DNA of 64,000 bases, taken from the NCBI GenBank assembly GCA_963522175.1, contig CAUQXC010000002.1, forward strand, positions 1 to 64,000. The letters are read 5' to 3'. Shown here one piece after another: positions 43,676-52,294 of this stretch. Source of the stretch: CAKAHY01 sp963522175. Its GTDB lineage: Bacteria; Bacillota; Clostridia; Lachnospirales; Lachnospiraceae. The notes under the pieces were generated by a model. It saw only the letters and a list, made by a program, of their open reading frames with translations, was not told the DNA's origin and did not search any database. Both the position numbers and the translations under genes were made by a program. Within the stretch, counting starts at the first letter, position 1, and the number at the start of each line of letters is the position of its first letter.

Positions 43676-44855
43676 CTTCCTTATCCTCCTTTAAATAATT
43701 CAAACAATTTATAGTATTCTCATCAATGTATATATTTTTTTTACTGAGATATTCAGCGGTATCATTAATTATCAGGTACATTGCACTGTCTAAGCTTCTA
43801 AAAGCTTCCTGTCTTATTATTTCCAGATTTTTCGCCTTGTTTCTGAGCGGTTCAATATAGTCGGCTATAAAAATTATCTTTTCAAGCTGTGTCATTCCCG
43901 CCTTTCCTGTTGTGTGATAGCGTATTGAAGACAGAATTTCAGCATCTTCAATATTATACTTTTCTTTTGCCAGAACACTTCCGTATATGGAATGCCAAAT
44001 TTGAGGCGACTTTAAATCATTTTCGCTTAAAGGAATACCCCTAGTTTCACATTCACTTTTTATCAAAGAATTAGCCATATTTTTTGCACAATCATGTAAA
44101 AGTCCGGCAAGCTTCGCCTTATAAATATCTGCTCCGTATGCCATAGCCAAAGCCGCAGCCGTGTAGCTTACCCCGATACTGTGCTCGAATCTGTCCTTTT
44201 TTAAGGTTTTTTCCAAATCTTTTTTGATAAAGCGGTATTTATCCTCGGGACTTACCGTATATAAGTTTTTCTCTTTTATATAGTCTATAACCTTTTTATC
44301 CAAAACTTCTTCGTTATAACGTTTGTGCTCCGCCTCTTTTCGTATGACTGTCGAAGAAACATTTTGCGGACTGAATTTAAGAAAATAAATATGTGCCGGG
44401 TATTTTCTTTCAAAATACTCCTTTAAGTATTCCATACTATTATGCTCCTCGGAATACTCTCTGTCAATTACGGCAAGAGAAGCAAGAGAAAATATCTTCT
44501 CGTATTCATACCATTTCTCGAGTTCATAGAAGGAATCCGCACCCATAATAAAGAAAAATTCATCATTCGGGTATTTATCATGTAAAATTTTAAGAGAAAC
44601 GCTGGTATACGAGTTTTCGTTCCGCCCCGCTTCCAATTCACAAATACCGAAATAGGGATAATCTTCTGTTGCCAACTTAAGCATATTCAGTCTGTCCTCA
44701 TAAGAACTTACACTCATACCCTCTTTATGAGGAGGTATGAAGCTTGGCATAAACCATACCTTATCAAGCCTAAGCTGCTCATAAGCGGCTTTTGCCGAAA
44801 GTATATGCACCTTATGTACGGGATCGAAGGTCCCGCCTAAAATTCCTATCTTCAT
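43665..44855 (-). CDS. nadD: fusion of nicotinate-nucleotide adenylyltransferase (NadD) and HD-domain hydrolase (YqeK)
   Basis: Residues 1-195 are NadD, which makes nicotinate adenine dinucleotide in NAD synthesis: GILGGTFDPVHKVHILSA with the nucleotidyltransferase H-x-x-H site, MPSFIPPHK and SSTVIRKE. Residues about 205-390 are a YqeK-type HD phosphohydrolase with FEHSIGVSYTAAALA, LLHDCAKNM, WHSIYGSVLAKEKY, YHTTGKAGM and IFIADYIEP. YqeK proteins hydrolyse diadenosine tetraphosphate. In Bacillus these are adjacent separate genes; here one frame of 396 residues joins them. The ATG has only a weak TAAG box. Confidence 0.92.
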   Translation of the reverse strand: MKIGILGGTFDPVHKVHILSAKAAYEQLRLDKVWFMPSFIPPHKEGMSVSSYEDRLNMLKLATEDYPYFGICELEAGRNENSYTSVSLKILHDKYPNDEFFFIMGADSFYELEKWYEYEKIFSLASLAVIDREYSEEHNSMEYLKEYFERKYPAHIYFLKFSPQNVSSTVIRKEAEHKRYNEEVLDKKVIDYIKEKNLYTVSPEDKYRFIKKDLEKTLKKDRFEHSIGVSYTAAALAMAYGADIYKAKLAGLLHDCAKNMANSLIKSECETRGIPLSENDLKSPQIWHSIYGSVLAKEKYNIEDAEILSSIRYHTTGKAGMTQLEKIIFIADYIEPLRNKAKNLEIIRQEAFRSLDSAMYLIINDTAEYLSKKNIYIDENTINCLNYLKEDKEDDK

Positions 44856-44860
44856 ATATT

Positions 44861-45154
44861 TTACTTAAGAATAATTTTTCTTTTTTCCTTATTGTCAGCT
44901 TGTTTATATATAACTATTTTTTTTCCTATAACCTGAACAACCTCAGAACGTGTATTTTCAGCTATTGCTCGGGCTATTTCCGCAGGATCGTCCAAACAAT
45001 TCTTTAAAACACCTATCTTAATCAACTCTCTGGCCTCCAGAGCCTCACTTACGGCTGTTATGATCTCATCTGTAAGCGAAGCTTTACCTATGTTGAATAT
45101 GGGCTCTATATTCATTGCCAGACCCTTTAAATAAGCTCTTTGTTTACTTGTCAT
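44861..45154 (-). CDS. yhbY: CRM-domain RNA-binding protein YhbY
   Basis: The 97-residue protein is a single CRM domain (SKQRAYLKGLAMNIEPIFNI, then LEARELIKIGVLKNC, and VVQVIGKKIVIYK). YhbY associates with pre-50S particles. The usual GxxG-type motif reads NIGKAS. GGGGT precedes the ATG. It sits between obg and nadD, as in many Firmicutes. Confidence 0.92.
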   Translation of the reverse strand: MTSKQRAYLKGLAMNIEPIFNIGKASLTDEIITAVSEALEARELIKIGVLKNCLDDPAEIARAIAENTRSEVVQVIGKKIVIYKQADNKEKRKIILK

Positions 45155-45164
45155 AATCTACCCC

Positions 45165-46439
45165 TTATTTATAATAATCAAATTCATGACCGTACATACG
45201 AACCGTATCTCCGTCCTTGATTCCCATGCTCTCAAGCTCATCAAGTATTCCCGAAGTTTTTAAAAATTTCTGGAAGAAATCAAAACCCTTCTCGGAATCA
45301 AGATTGGTATAACCGAGCATTTTCTCAACTCTCGGTCCTTCCACTATATAAACATTATCCTCTACCGATATTGTATACGGCAAATCCCTATCAGAGCTGT
45401 AATCAATCTCAAATTCTTTTTCAAAAGTTATAGGGGCGGTATCTATATTCTTTAGCATATTGCTTATAGCATACAAAAGTTCTTTTACACCTTTTTTGCT
45501 TACTCCCGATATAGGATAAACCTTTAATTCGGGTTCGAATTCCGCTTTCAACGCCTCTATGGAAGTTTTTGTTTCCTCGGTCATAAGGTCCACTTTATTT
45601 GCGGCTATAAGCGCCGGTTTTTGTGCCAAAGACTCGTTATATGACTTAAGCTCGTTAATTATAGTCTTTATATCCTCTACAGGGTCTCTACCTTCCGTGC
45701 CTGCGGCATCCACAACATGAACCAAAACCTTACATCTTTCAATGTGTCTTAAAAAATCGTGTCCCAAGCCTACCCCTTGGCTCGCACCCTCAATAAGCCC
45801 CGGGATATCAGCCATAACAAAACCGCCGCCGTCAAGATCCACTACACCTAAATGTGGATTTAAAGTCGTAAAGTGATAATTTGCAACCTTAGGTTTTGCA
45901 TTGCTCACTACGGCAAGTAAAGTGGATTTTCCGACATTGGGATAGCCTACAAGCCCCACATCGGCTATAACCTTAAGCTCAAGCGTAACAAACATCTCCA
46001 CACCGTTTTGTCCCGGCTTTGCAAACTTAGGAACCTGCATAGTTGCAGTAGCAAAATTCATATTTCCGAGACCGCCTTTACCGCCTCTTAAAATAACTTC
46101 ACGATTGTTATCTCCGGACATATCGGCTATAACCTTACCGCTCTCGAAATCCTTTATTATTGTTCCTTCAGGAACCTTTATAACCAAATCTTCGGCATCT
46201 TTACCGTGGCATTTTCTCTTTCCTCCGGGTTCGCCGTCTTTTGCTATGTATTTTCTGGTATGGCGAAAATCGGTAAGAGTATTGAGACCCTTATCCACTT
46301 CAAAAATTATGCTGCCGCCTTTTCCTCCGTCCCCTCCGTCGGGTCCTCCTGCGGCAACAAAAAGCTCTCTTCTGAAGCTTACATGGCCATCTCCGCCTTT
46401 TCCCGATTTTATAAAAATTTTTGCACTGTCTGCAAACAT
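45165..46439 (-). CDS. obg: GTPase Obg
   Basis: Obg is an essential GTPase in 50S assembly and stress signalling. The 424-residue product has the glycine-rich Obg fold (FIKSGKGGDGHVSFRRE, AAGGPDGGDGGKGG, RGGKGGLGNMNFAT), a GTPase domain with VGYPNVGKSTLL, DIPGLIEGA and NKVDL, and a C-terminal OCT domain (about 345-424) ending in RMYGHEFDYYK. AAGGAG precedes the ATG. A terminator-like hairpin separates it from rpmA upstream. Confidence 0.97.
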   Translation of the reverse strand: MFADSAKIFIKSGKGGDGHVSFRRELFVAAGGPDGGDGGKGGSIIFEVDKGLNTLTDFRHTRKYIAKDGEPGGKRKCHGKDAEDLVIKVPEGTIIKDFESGKVIADMSGDNNREVILRGGKGGLGNMNFATATMQVPKFAKPGQNGVEMFVTLELKVIADVGLVGYPNVGKSTLLAVVSNAKPKVANYHFTTLNPHLGVVDLDGGGFVMADIPGLIEGASQGVGLGHDFLRHIERCKVLVHVVDAAGTEGRDPVEDIKTIINELKSYNESLAQKPALIAANKVDLMTEETKTSIEALKAEFEPELKVYPISGVSKKGVKELLYAISNMLKNIDTAPITFEKEFEIDYSSDRDLPYTISVEDNVYIVEGPRVEKMLGYTNLDSEKGFDFFQKFLKTSGILDELESMGIKDGDTVRMYGHEFDYYK

Positions 46440-46463
46440 TTACTCTCCTTATATTATAAAAAA

Positions 46464-46486
46464 GCTTCATACAAAATGTATGAAGC
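46464..46486 (-). terminator. intrinsic terminator between rpmA and obg
   Basis: On the minus strand a perfect 9-bp stem (46464-46472 with 46478-46486), a five-base loop and seven T residues follow rpmA. It probably reduces transcription into obg. Confidence 0.85.
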
Positions 46487-46493
46487 CCGATTA

Positions 46494-46784
46494 TTACTCG
46501 TTTATTGCTCTTGGATATACAGAAACCTGCTTTTTGTCTCTGCCTTTTCTTTCAAAGCGAACAACGCCATCAACTGTAGCAAATAATGTATCATCGCCGC
46601 CGCGACCTACATTAACACCCGGATGAATCTTTGTTCCACGTTGTCTGTAAAGAATATTTCCGGCTAATACGAACTGTCCGTCTGCTCTTTTAGCTCCAAG
46701 TCTTTTAGACTCTGAATCACGTCCGTTCTTTGTAGAACCGACACCTTTCTTATGAGCAAATAACTGAAGGTTCATCTTTAACAT
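46494..46784 (-). CDS. rpmA: 50S ribosomal protein L27 (bL27) with Prp-cleaved leader
   Basis: The 96-residue protein reaches toward the peptidyl transferase centre. It starts MLKMNLQLFAHKKGVGST, where MLKMNLQLF is the extra N-terminal leader removed by the Prp protease in Firmicutes, exposing AHKKG. Later motifs GRDSESKRLGAKRADGQFV and RQRGTKIHPG are typical. AGGAGGTG precedes the ATG. prp lies immediately upstream. Confidence 0.97.
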   Translation of the reverse strand: MLKMNLQLFAHKKGVGSTKNGRDSESKRLGAKRADGQFVLAGNILYRQRGTKIHPGVNVGRGGDDTLFATVDGVVRFERKGRDKKQVSVYPRAINE

Positions 46785-46785
46785 A

Positions 46786-47118
46786 TCATTTCACCTCCTG
46801 AAATCTTATATTAATATACTTGTTACCGTACTGCTTACCGATATCTTCTATGCCCAGCACACAAGACTTCAGTAATAATTTGGAAGCTTCACTGATGTCG
46901 CCTTTTATTATAAAATAAAAGTACGCATTCTTTTCGTCAAAATCAAGCTTAAATCTGTCATCTGTAAATCTTTCAACCGAATTTGCAAGGTTTATACTGA
47001 GAACCGAAACAGCCGCACAGACTATATCCTTCCCATATTCCTCAAAACCCGCATGACCGTCGAATTTTATACCTACAATATCAGCTTCCGAATTTTTGTA
47101 AATAGTCACCGAAATCAT
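46786..47118 (-). CDS. prp: ribosomal-processing cysteine protease Prp
   Basis: Prp cuts the leader from ribosomal protein L27, an essential step in Firmicutes and Fusobacteria. The 110-residue product has the catalytic pair His22 (DGHAGF) and Cys34 (DIVCAAVSVL). It is encoded between rplU and rpmA, the conserved place, and the adjacent L27 carries the expected cleavage site. Confidence 0.94.
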   Translation of the reverse strand: MISVTIYKNSEADIVGIKFDGHAGFEEYGKDIVCAAVSVLSINLANSVERFTDDRFKLDFDEKNAYFYFIIKGDISEASKLLLKSCVLGIEDIGKQYGNKYINIRFQEVK

Positions 47119-47120
47119 AA

Positions 47121-47429
47121 TTAAGCATTGATTTTTTCAATCTTTACTACGCTGATCTGCTGTCTGTGACCGTTTTTCTTATGATATCCGCTTTTTCTCT
47201 TGTACTTGTATACAATAACTTTCTTAGCTTTTGCATTAGAAATAACCTTTGCAGATACACTTACTCCGCTTAATGTCGGAGCGCCAAGCTTTAATTCGCC
47301 GTCATTCAAAGCCAAAACAGAATCAAAGTTTACATTCTCTCCGACCTCAAGACCAAGCTTCTCCACTCTAATGACATCGCCCTCAGATACCTTGTACTGC
47401 TTTCCGCCTGTTGCAATAATTGCGTACAT
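47121..47429 (-). CDS. rplU: 50S ribosomal protein L21 (bL21)
   Basis: The 102-residue protein starts MYAIIATGGKQYKVSEGD, the family hallmark, and ends with KRKSGYHKKNGHRQQ and a conserved KIEKI tail. The ATG at 47429 is chosen because AAGGAGGT lies seven bases upstream; an extension to 47462 would cover that box and the leader. Its strong promoter and leader lie at 47430-47538. Confidence 0.97.
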   Translation of the reverse strand: MYAIIATGGKQYKVSEGDVIRVEKLGLEVGENVNFDSVLALNDGELKLGAPTLSGVSVSAKVISNAKAKKVIVYKYKRKSGYHKKNGHRQQISVVKIEKINA

Positions 47430-47503
47430 CCTTTGGACCTCCTTTTTATCATTACTCGCCAATATCGGTGCCTTACGGACTTAAACCTAATTGAGCGGCA
47501 TAC
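47430..47503 (-). promoter_or_regulatory. rplU leader, candidate L21 leader RNA
   Basis: About 70 bases lie between the predicted transcription start and the L21 start codon, containing short complementary pieces around the GGC ACC GAT ATT GGC segment. L21 leader motifs are known at this place in Firmicutes and are thought to be autoregulatory. The call rests on position and size. Confidence 0.4.
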
Positions 47504-47509
47504 TGTTAC

Positions 47510-47538
47510 AGTATAGCATCCCGTATAATACATGTCAA
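47510..47538 (-). promoter_or_regulatory. strong sigma-A promoter of the rplU-prp-rpmA operon
   Basis: On the minus strand a perfect TTGACA (47533-47538) and TATACT (47510-47515) are 17 bp apart, the same pair of hexamers as before rpmF. Confidence 0.8.
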
Positions 47539-47584
47539 TATAATTATTTGCCCTGTATAATCTTAATATAAGCTTTATATGATT

Positions 47585-48670
47585 TTATTTCGCCTTAATA
47601 TAGCCCTTTGCAGTAAGTAACTCGGCACAAAGAACGGCACCGCCTGCGGCTCCTCTTACAGTATTGTGAGATAAGCCTACAAATTTATAATCATAAATAC
47701 TGTCCTCACGCAAACGTCCTATAGAAACACCCATTCCGTTTTCATAATCCACATCAGCCTTAACCTGCGGTCTGTTATCCTCTTCAAGGTACTGTATAAA
47801 CTGCTTAGGTGCACTTGGCAGCTTAAGTTCCTGAGGCTCACCCTTAAATGCCGACAACTTTTCTATAAGCTCTTCTTTTGAAACTTTTTTTCTGAATTTA
47901 ACAAAAACCGCCGCCGTATGTCCGTTTAAAACAGGAACTCTTATACACTGGCAACTGATTTTAGGCTCCGCTGCCGGAACTATTTCATCCCCTTTGATCT
48001 CGCCGAATATTCTGAGCGGTTCTTTTTCGGATTTCTCTTCTTCACCGCCTATGTAAGGGATAATATTTTCAACCATCTCCGGCCATTCCTTAAAAGTCTT
48101 TCCCGCTCCCGAAATAGCCTGATAAGTAGTAGCTATAAGCTCATAAGGCTCAAATTCCTTCCATGCGGCAAGCACGGGAGCATAACTTTGTATGGAGCAG
48201 TTAGGCTTTACGGCAACAAAGCCTCTTTTGGTTCCAAGTCTTTTCTTCTGTGCTTCAATGATATTGCAATGCTCAGGATTTATCTCCGGAATGATCATAG
48301 GTACATCCTTTGTCCATCTGTGAGCGGAGTTATTGGAAACAACAGGTGTTTCCGTCTTTGCGTAAGCATCCTCTATTGCCTTGATTTCATCCTTTGTCAT
48401 ATCTACGGCTGAAAATACAAAATCCACCGAAGCGGCAACCTTCTCCACCTCGTTTACATTCATAACCGTTAAGCTTGCAACCGCCTCAGGCATAGGCGAA
48501 GCCATTTTCCACCTGTCTCCTACAGCTTCCTTATAAGTTTTTCCGGCACTGTTGGCACTTGCAGCCACTACAACAACCTCGTACCAAGGGTGATTATCCA
48601 ATAAAGATATAAATCTCTGCCCTACCATACCTGTAGCACCGAGTATTCCGACTTTTAATTTCTTATCCAT
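47585..48670 (-). CDS. asd: aspartate-semialdehyde dehydrogenase
   Basis: Asd reduces aspartyl phosphate to aspartate semialdehyde, the branch point to lysine, diaminopimelate, threonine and methionine. The 361-residue product has the NADPH loop GILGATGMVGQRF, the active-site Cys in KPNCSIQSYAPVL, the QAISGAGKTF segment and the acid-base His in NGHTAAVFVKF. This motif set is that of the archaeal/fungal-type Asd branch also used by many Clostridia. TAGGAG precedes the ATG. A promoter is at 48728-48756; no riboswitch was recognised upstream. Confidence 0.95.
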   Translation of the reverse strand: MDKKLKVGILGATGMVGQRFISLLDNHPWYEVVVVAASANSAGKTYKEAVGDRWKMASPMPEAVASLTVMNVNEVEKVAASVDFVFSAVDMTKDEIKAIEDAYAKTETPVVSNNSAHRWTKDVPMIIPEINPEHCNIIEAQKKRLGTKRGFVAVKPNCSIQSYAPVLAAWKEFEPYELIATTYQAISGAGKTFKEWPEMVENIIPYIGGEEEKSEKEPLRIFGEIKGDEIVPAAEPKISCQCIRVPVLNGHTAAVFVKFRKKVSKEELIEKLSAFKGEPQELKLPSAPKQFIQYLEEDNRPQVKADVDYENGMGVSIGRLREDSIYDYKFVGLSHNTVRGAAGGAVLCAELLTAKGYIKAK

Positions 48671-48727
48671 AATTTTCTCCTAGTTTAATATTTTCAAGAG
48701 TTATTACTCATTTCTTCAACAAAAGAT

Positions 48728-48756
48728 ATAGTAAAACAAATATTATTAAAATGCAA
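48728..48756 (-). promoter_or_regulatory. promoter for asd
   Basis: On the minus strand TTGCAT (48751-48756) and TACTAT (48728-48733) are 17 bp apart, about 55 bp before the asd start. Confidence 0.5.
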
Positions 48757-48856
48757 GTGTTTTTTCTCATCAACCGTACATTTGTATTTGTGATACGGAC
48801 AGTGTTGTGTAAATTGTACAAAGTGTGATTTGTCAATTTGTATGCTTTGCACAAAA

Positions 48857-48887
48857 AAACTTGCAGACTATAATAATCTGCAAGTTT
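48857..48887 (-). terminator. intrinsic terminator after the small unknown gene
   Basis: A perfect 11-bp stem (48857-48867 with 48877-48887) is followed on the minus strand by a run of T residues, just past the stop codon of 48893-49186. Confidence 0.85.
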
Positions 48888-48892
48888 TAAAT

Positions 48893-49186
48893 CTAACTGA
48901 TTTCAACCTTTACCGCTTCTTCAGGGAAAAAGCTGGATCTCAAATCATATATATTGTGTCCCGTAGACTCACCCAGAACTCTTCCCTTATATGAATAGCA
49001 ACGAATGAATCTGTTGGTATCTATACTTGACCAATGCTCAATATCCCAAGTTATGTAACCGTCATCGTCGGTCTTTTCTTTCTCTAAATACAAGTCAACC
49101 TGTCTGCCTCCTCGCATTATGTCAATCAAGTCATCCGCATTATTAAATTCTACATCACATTTATTAACCGTATCAAATGCCTTCAT
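48893..49186 (-). CDS. small conserved-looking protein of unknown function
   Basis: The family is not recognised. The 97-residue product is soluble and acidic, with no signal peptide or membrane segment (KAFDTVNKCDVEFNNADDL, LYLEKEKTDDDGYITWDIEHW, RCYSYKGRVLGEST). The ATG at 49186 follows AGGGGG. It lies downstream of smpB with about 95 bp between them and ends in a good terminator, so it is probably a real single gene or the end of the secG-rnr-smpB series. Confidence 0.65.
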   Translation of the reverse strand: MKAFDTVNKCDVEFNNADDLIDIMRGGRQVDLYLEKEKTDDDGYITWDIEHWSSIDTNRFIRCYSYKGRVLGESTGHNIYDLRSSFFPEEAVKVEIS

Positions 49187-49281
49187 GGAATACCCCCTAA
49201 ATATAAATTTTATCAATACCCTGTTATAAACATAGTTTAATTATATAGCTCAAAACGATATTTTACAAGTATAAATCTGAT

Positions 49282-49746
49282 TTAGTCACGCAAACTTTGC
49301 TTAAACTGCCTTGCTATATCTCTTTTTGCATCCTTTTCCTGCAGGCTGTCCCGCTTGTCATAGTTTTTCTTACCCTTACATAAGCCGATTTCAACCTTAA
49401 CCAGACTTCCCTTTATATAGACCTGCAAAGGAACGAGTGTAAGCCCTTTTTCATTTAACTTTGAAGAAAGCTTTCTTATCTCGACTTTATGAAGCAAAAG
49501 CTTTCTTACTCTTAAAGGATCTTTATTGAATATATTCCCTCTTTCATAGGGAGTTATATGCATACCCATTATAAAGACCTCACCGTTGTTTATACGAACC
49601 CAAGACTCTTTTATCGAACACTTTCCCATTCTGATGGACTTTACTTCCGTTCCGAACAATTCTATCCCGCATTCATACTTATCCAAGACAAAATAATCAA
49701 AATAAGCTTTTTTATTATTCGCTATCATTTTAAAAAGTTCAGCCAT
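49282..49746 (-). CDS. smpB: SsrA-binding protein SmpB
   Basis: SmpB carries tmRNA to stalled ribosomes for trans-translation. The 154-residue product has NKKAYFDYFVLDKYECGIEL, GTEVKSIRMGKCSIKESW, MHITPYERGNIFN and the C-terminal KKNYDKRDSLQEKDAKRDI tail that enters the mRNA channel. AGGTGGG precedes the ATG, 8 bp after the rnr stop. No tmRNA gene was seen in the flanking sequence. Confidence 0.96.
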   Translation of the reverse strand: MAELFKMIANNKKAYFDYFVLDKYECGIELFGTEVKSIRMGKCSIKESWVRINNGEVFIMGMHITPYERGNIFNKDPLRVRKLLLHKVEIRKLSSKLNEKGLTLVPLQVYIKGSLVKVEIGLCKGKKNYDKRDSLQEKDAKRDIARQFKQSLRD

Positions 49747-49754
49747 AATCCCAC

Positions 49755-51893
49755 CTAATCCTTCTTCACAAGACTGAAATCTATAGTTTTGCTTAATTTA
49801 TCGACATTTTCAAGCTTAACTCTAACACGCTCACCTATCCTGTAGCTTTTTCCCGTCATCTCTCCGACTATCTTATACTCATTTTCGATATAATTATAAT
49901 AATCGCCCTTTATACTTGAAATGTGTACCAGACCTTCAACGGTATTAGGTAACTCGACATAAAAACCGAAGGAGCTTACTCCTGAAATAATGCCTTCAAA
50001 TTCCTCGCCTATATGCCCCTGCATATATTCACATTTCTTGTACTTAACACTTTCTCTCTCCGCTTCTTCCGCCTGTCTCTCTTTAGATGAGGATTTAAAG
50101 CAAACATCCGGCAATATTTCTTCGTAATGAAGCATTCTTTTTTCATTCCACCTGTTTTGCAGATTTTCTTTAATGATTCTGTGTATTTGCAAATCCGGAT
50201 AACGTCTTATCGGAGATGTGAAATGTGTATAATACTTGGTCGCCAAACCGAAATGCCCTATGCACTCGGTTTGATATCTTGCTTTTTTCATATTTCTCAA
50301 TATGATTCTGCTTATCAGGTTCTGCTCATTACTGCCTTCCAACTTATCAAGAAGCTTCTGAAGATCCTTGGGGTATAGAACTCCTCCCTTATTTCTTAAA
50401 GTAAAACCGAAATTGTTGATAAATATTGCAAGTGTTTTCATTTTTTCTTCATCGGGATTTTCATGTACTCTGTATACAAAAGGAAATTCAAGCCAAAAAT
50501 ACTCCGAAGCCACCGTTTCATTCGTTATAAGCATGAAATCTTCTATTATCTTCGTTGCAACATTTCTTTCATATGGCTTTATATCTTTTACTTTTCCCTT
50601 TTCATCCAAAACAACCTTACTTTCAGGGAAATTAAAGTCTATTCCTCCGCGCTTATAACGCTTCTCACGAAGAATTTCCGAAAGCTTTTCCATATCCTTA
50701 AAAAGTCCGATACATTCCTCATATTTTTTTATGAGTTCTTCGTTCTCATCCTTTAAAATAGCCGCAACATCCGTATATGTCATTCTGTAGTTTACATTAA
50801 TTACAGTTTCAGCTATTTTATGGTCTACAACCTCTCCTTTATTGTCTATTCGCATAATGCAGCTGAGAGCCAGCCTGTCCTCTCCCGCATTTAAGGAGCA
50901 TATACCGTTACTGAGCCTTCTCGGAAGCATAGGAATAACCCTGTCAACCAGATAAACGCTGGTACCCCTTTTTAAAGCCTCTTTGTCAAGTAAAGAGTTT
51001 TCCTTAACGTAATGGCTTACATCGGCTATATGTACTCCCAGATTCCAAAATTCACCGTCATAGCTTAAGCTTACCGCATCATCAAGGTCTTTGGCATCTT
51101 CTCCGTCTATAGTTACCGTAAGCACGTCCCTGCAATCCATACGTCCGACTTTTTCGGCTTCGCTTACGGATTCAGCTATACTCTTTGCTTCCTTTAAGAC
51201 ATCCTCGGGAAATTCTTCTTCAAAATTATAATTTTTTGCTATGCTTAAGATATCCACACCTATACTTTTTGCATTTCCTAAAATTTCAAGAACTTTTCCT
51301 TCGGGTTTTTTATTTTCGCTGCCGAAATCATAAACACCCACAACAACCTTATCTCCGTTTTGAGCTCCCATATCGGCATCCTTGGATATAAAGATATCTT
51401 TTATAATCTTAGGATTATCCGGAATGACAAAACCGAAATTTTTATTTTTTTGGAACATTCCTATTATTCTTTCATTCTTATGCTCAAGTATGCTGACAAT
51501 ACGACCTTCGCTGTGTTTATCGTTTGTACCGCTCTCATAATCTATGACAAAGCTTACGGTATCTTTGTCAAGGGCGGACAAAGTCTTATTTTCAGGGATA
51601 AAAACATCCTTTGCAAGCTCTTCGGACTTTACGAAGCCGAAGCCCTTTTGATTGGCAAAGTATGTACCTATGTATGTTCTTGTTTTTGTAAGCTCTATTC
51701 TTCCCTTTTTATTTATTATTATATCTCCGCTTTCTTCAAGAGAATTGATAACCTCTTCAAGCTCATATCTCTTATCTCTGTGAATATCCAGAAGGATGGC
51801 AAGCTCCTTTATCTTCATAGGCTTATAGATTTTATCAGAAAACAGCTCTAACAAAATCTTCTTTCTCTTATTTAATTCTTCTATATTCATCAT
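49755..51893 (-). CDS. rnr: ribonuclease R
   Basis: RNase R is a 3'-5' exoribonuclease that degrades structured RNA and assists trans-translation. The 712-residue product has an N-terminal helix-turn-helix region, two cold-shock domains (FANQKGFGFVKSE, FQKNKNFGFVIPDN), the RNB catalytic domain from about 250 with IDGEDAKDLDDAVSL and LPRRLSNGICSLNAGEDRLALS, and a C-terminal S1 domain (FEGIISGVSSFGFYVEL). AGGAG precedes the first ATG; a second ATG follows immediately. The secG-rnr-smpB order is conserved in Firmicutes. Confidence 0.97.
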   Translation of the reverse strand: MMNIEELNKRKKILLELFSDKIYKPMKIKELAILLDIHRDKRYELEEVINSLEESGDIIINKKGRIELTKTRTYIGTYFANQKGFGFVKSEELAKDVFIPENKTLSALDKDTVSFVIDYESGTNDKHSEGRIVSILEHKNERIIGMFQKNKNFGFVIPDNPKIIKDIFISKDADMGAQNGDKVVVGVYDFGSENKKPEGKVLEILGNAKSIGVDILSIAKNYNFEEEFPEDVLKEAKSIAESVSEAEKVGRMDCRDVLTVTIDGEDAKDLDDAVSLSYDGEFWNLGVHIADVSHYVKENSLLDKEALKRGTSVYLVDRVIPMLPRRLSNGICSLNAGEDRLALSCIMRIDNKGEVVDHKIAETVINVNYRMTYTDVAAILKDENEELIKKYEECIGLFKDMEKLSEILREKRYKRGGIDFNFPESKVVLDEKGKVKDIKPYERNVATKIIEDFMLITNETVASEYFWLEFPFVYRVHENPDEEKMKTLAIFINNFGFTLRNKGGVLYPKDLQKLLDKLEGSNEQNLISRIILRNMKKARYQTECIGHFGLATKYYTHFTSPIRRYPDLQIHRIIKENLQNRWNEKRMLHYEEILPDVCFKSSSKERQAEEAERESVKYKKCEYMQGHIGEEFEGIISGVSSFGFYVELPNTVEGLVHISSIKGDYYNYIENEYKIVGEMTGKSYRIGERVRVKLENVDKLSKTIDFSLVKKD

Positions 51894-51944
51894 TTACTCC
51901 TATATAAAATTTGTTAAAGTTCTGTACTGATAGTATTATATTAA

Positions 51945-51969
51945 AAAGCCACTCTTTGCGAGTGGCTTT
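51945..51969 (-). terminator. intrinsic terminator between secG and rnr
   Basis: On the minus strand a perfect 10-bp stem (51945-51954 with 51960-51969), a five-base loop and a T-run follow the secG stop closely, and rnr begins about 50 bp later. Confidence 0.85.
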
Positions 51970-51981
51970 CCAAATTCCAAA

Positions 51982-52209
51982 TTATTTAACAATGTTCAGA
52001 ACAAATGCCAATACTATGAACAAAACAGCTCCTATAGCCGTAAGCCTTTCAAGCAAGCCCTCCATAGAGCGGCCTTTATTCTTTCCCCAATATGTATCCG
52101 CCATACCGTTAACGGCGCCAAGACCCTGAGAGTTTCCCTCTTGTCCCAAAACCACAAATGTTAAAGCCGCACATATAATAACATAAATAACTGTTAAAAA
52201 TATATTCAT
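51982..52209 (-). CDS. secG: protein translocase subunit SecG
   Basis: SecG supports protein export through SecYE. The 75-residue protein has two membrane segments (about 2-22 and 53-73) joined by a Gly/Asn-rich loop with GQEGNSQGLGAVNG, the SecG pattern. The ATG at 52209 is chosen because GGAGG lies six bases upstream; another ATG two codons earlier would leave no spacing. Placement before rnr agrees. Confidence 0.92.
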   Translation of the reverse strand: MNIFLTVIYVIICAALTFVVLGQEGNSQGLGAVNGMADTYWGKNKGRSMEGLLERLTAIGAVLFIVLAFVLNIVK

Positions 52210-52255
52210 TATCATCCTCCAAAGTTATGGCGTTAAACGCACTCACTAGCTAATA

Positions 52256-52284
52256 AATATAACATAAAACGCGTATAATGGCAA
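52256..52284 (-). promoter_or_regulatory. promoter for secG
   Basis: On the minus strand TTGCCA (52279-52284) and TATATT (52256-52261) are 17 bp apart. Confidence 0.5.
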
Positions 52285-52294
52285 GCATTATAAA

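Noticed and set aside
49187..49281. tmRNA gene next to smpB
   Set aside because: The gap is too short and no tRNA-like ends or tag-coding region are seen.
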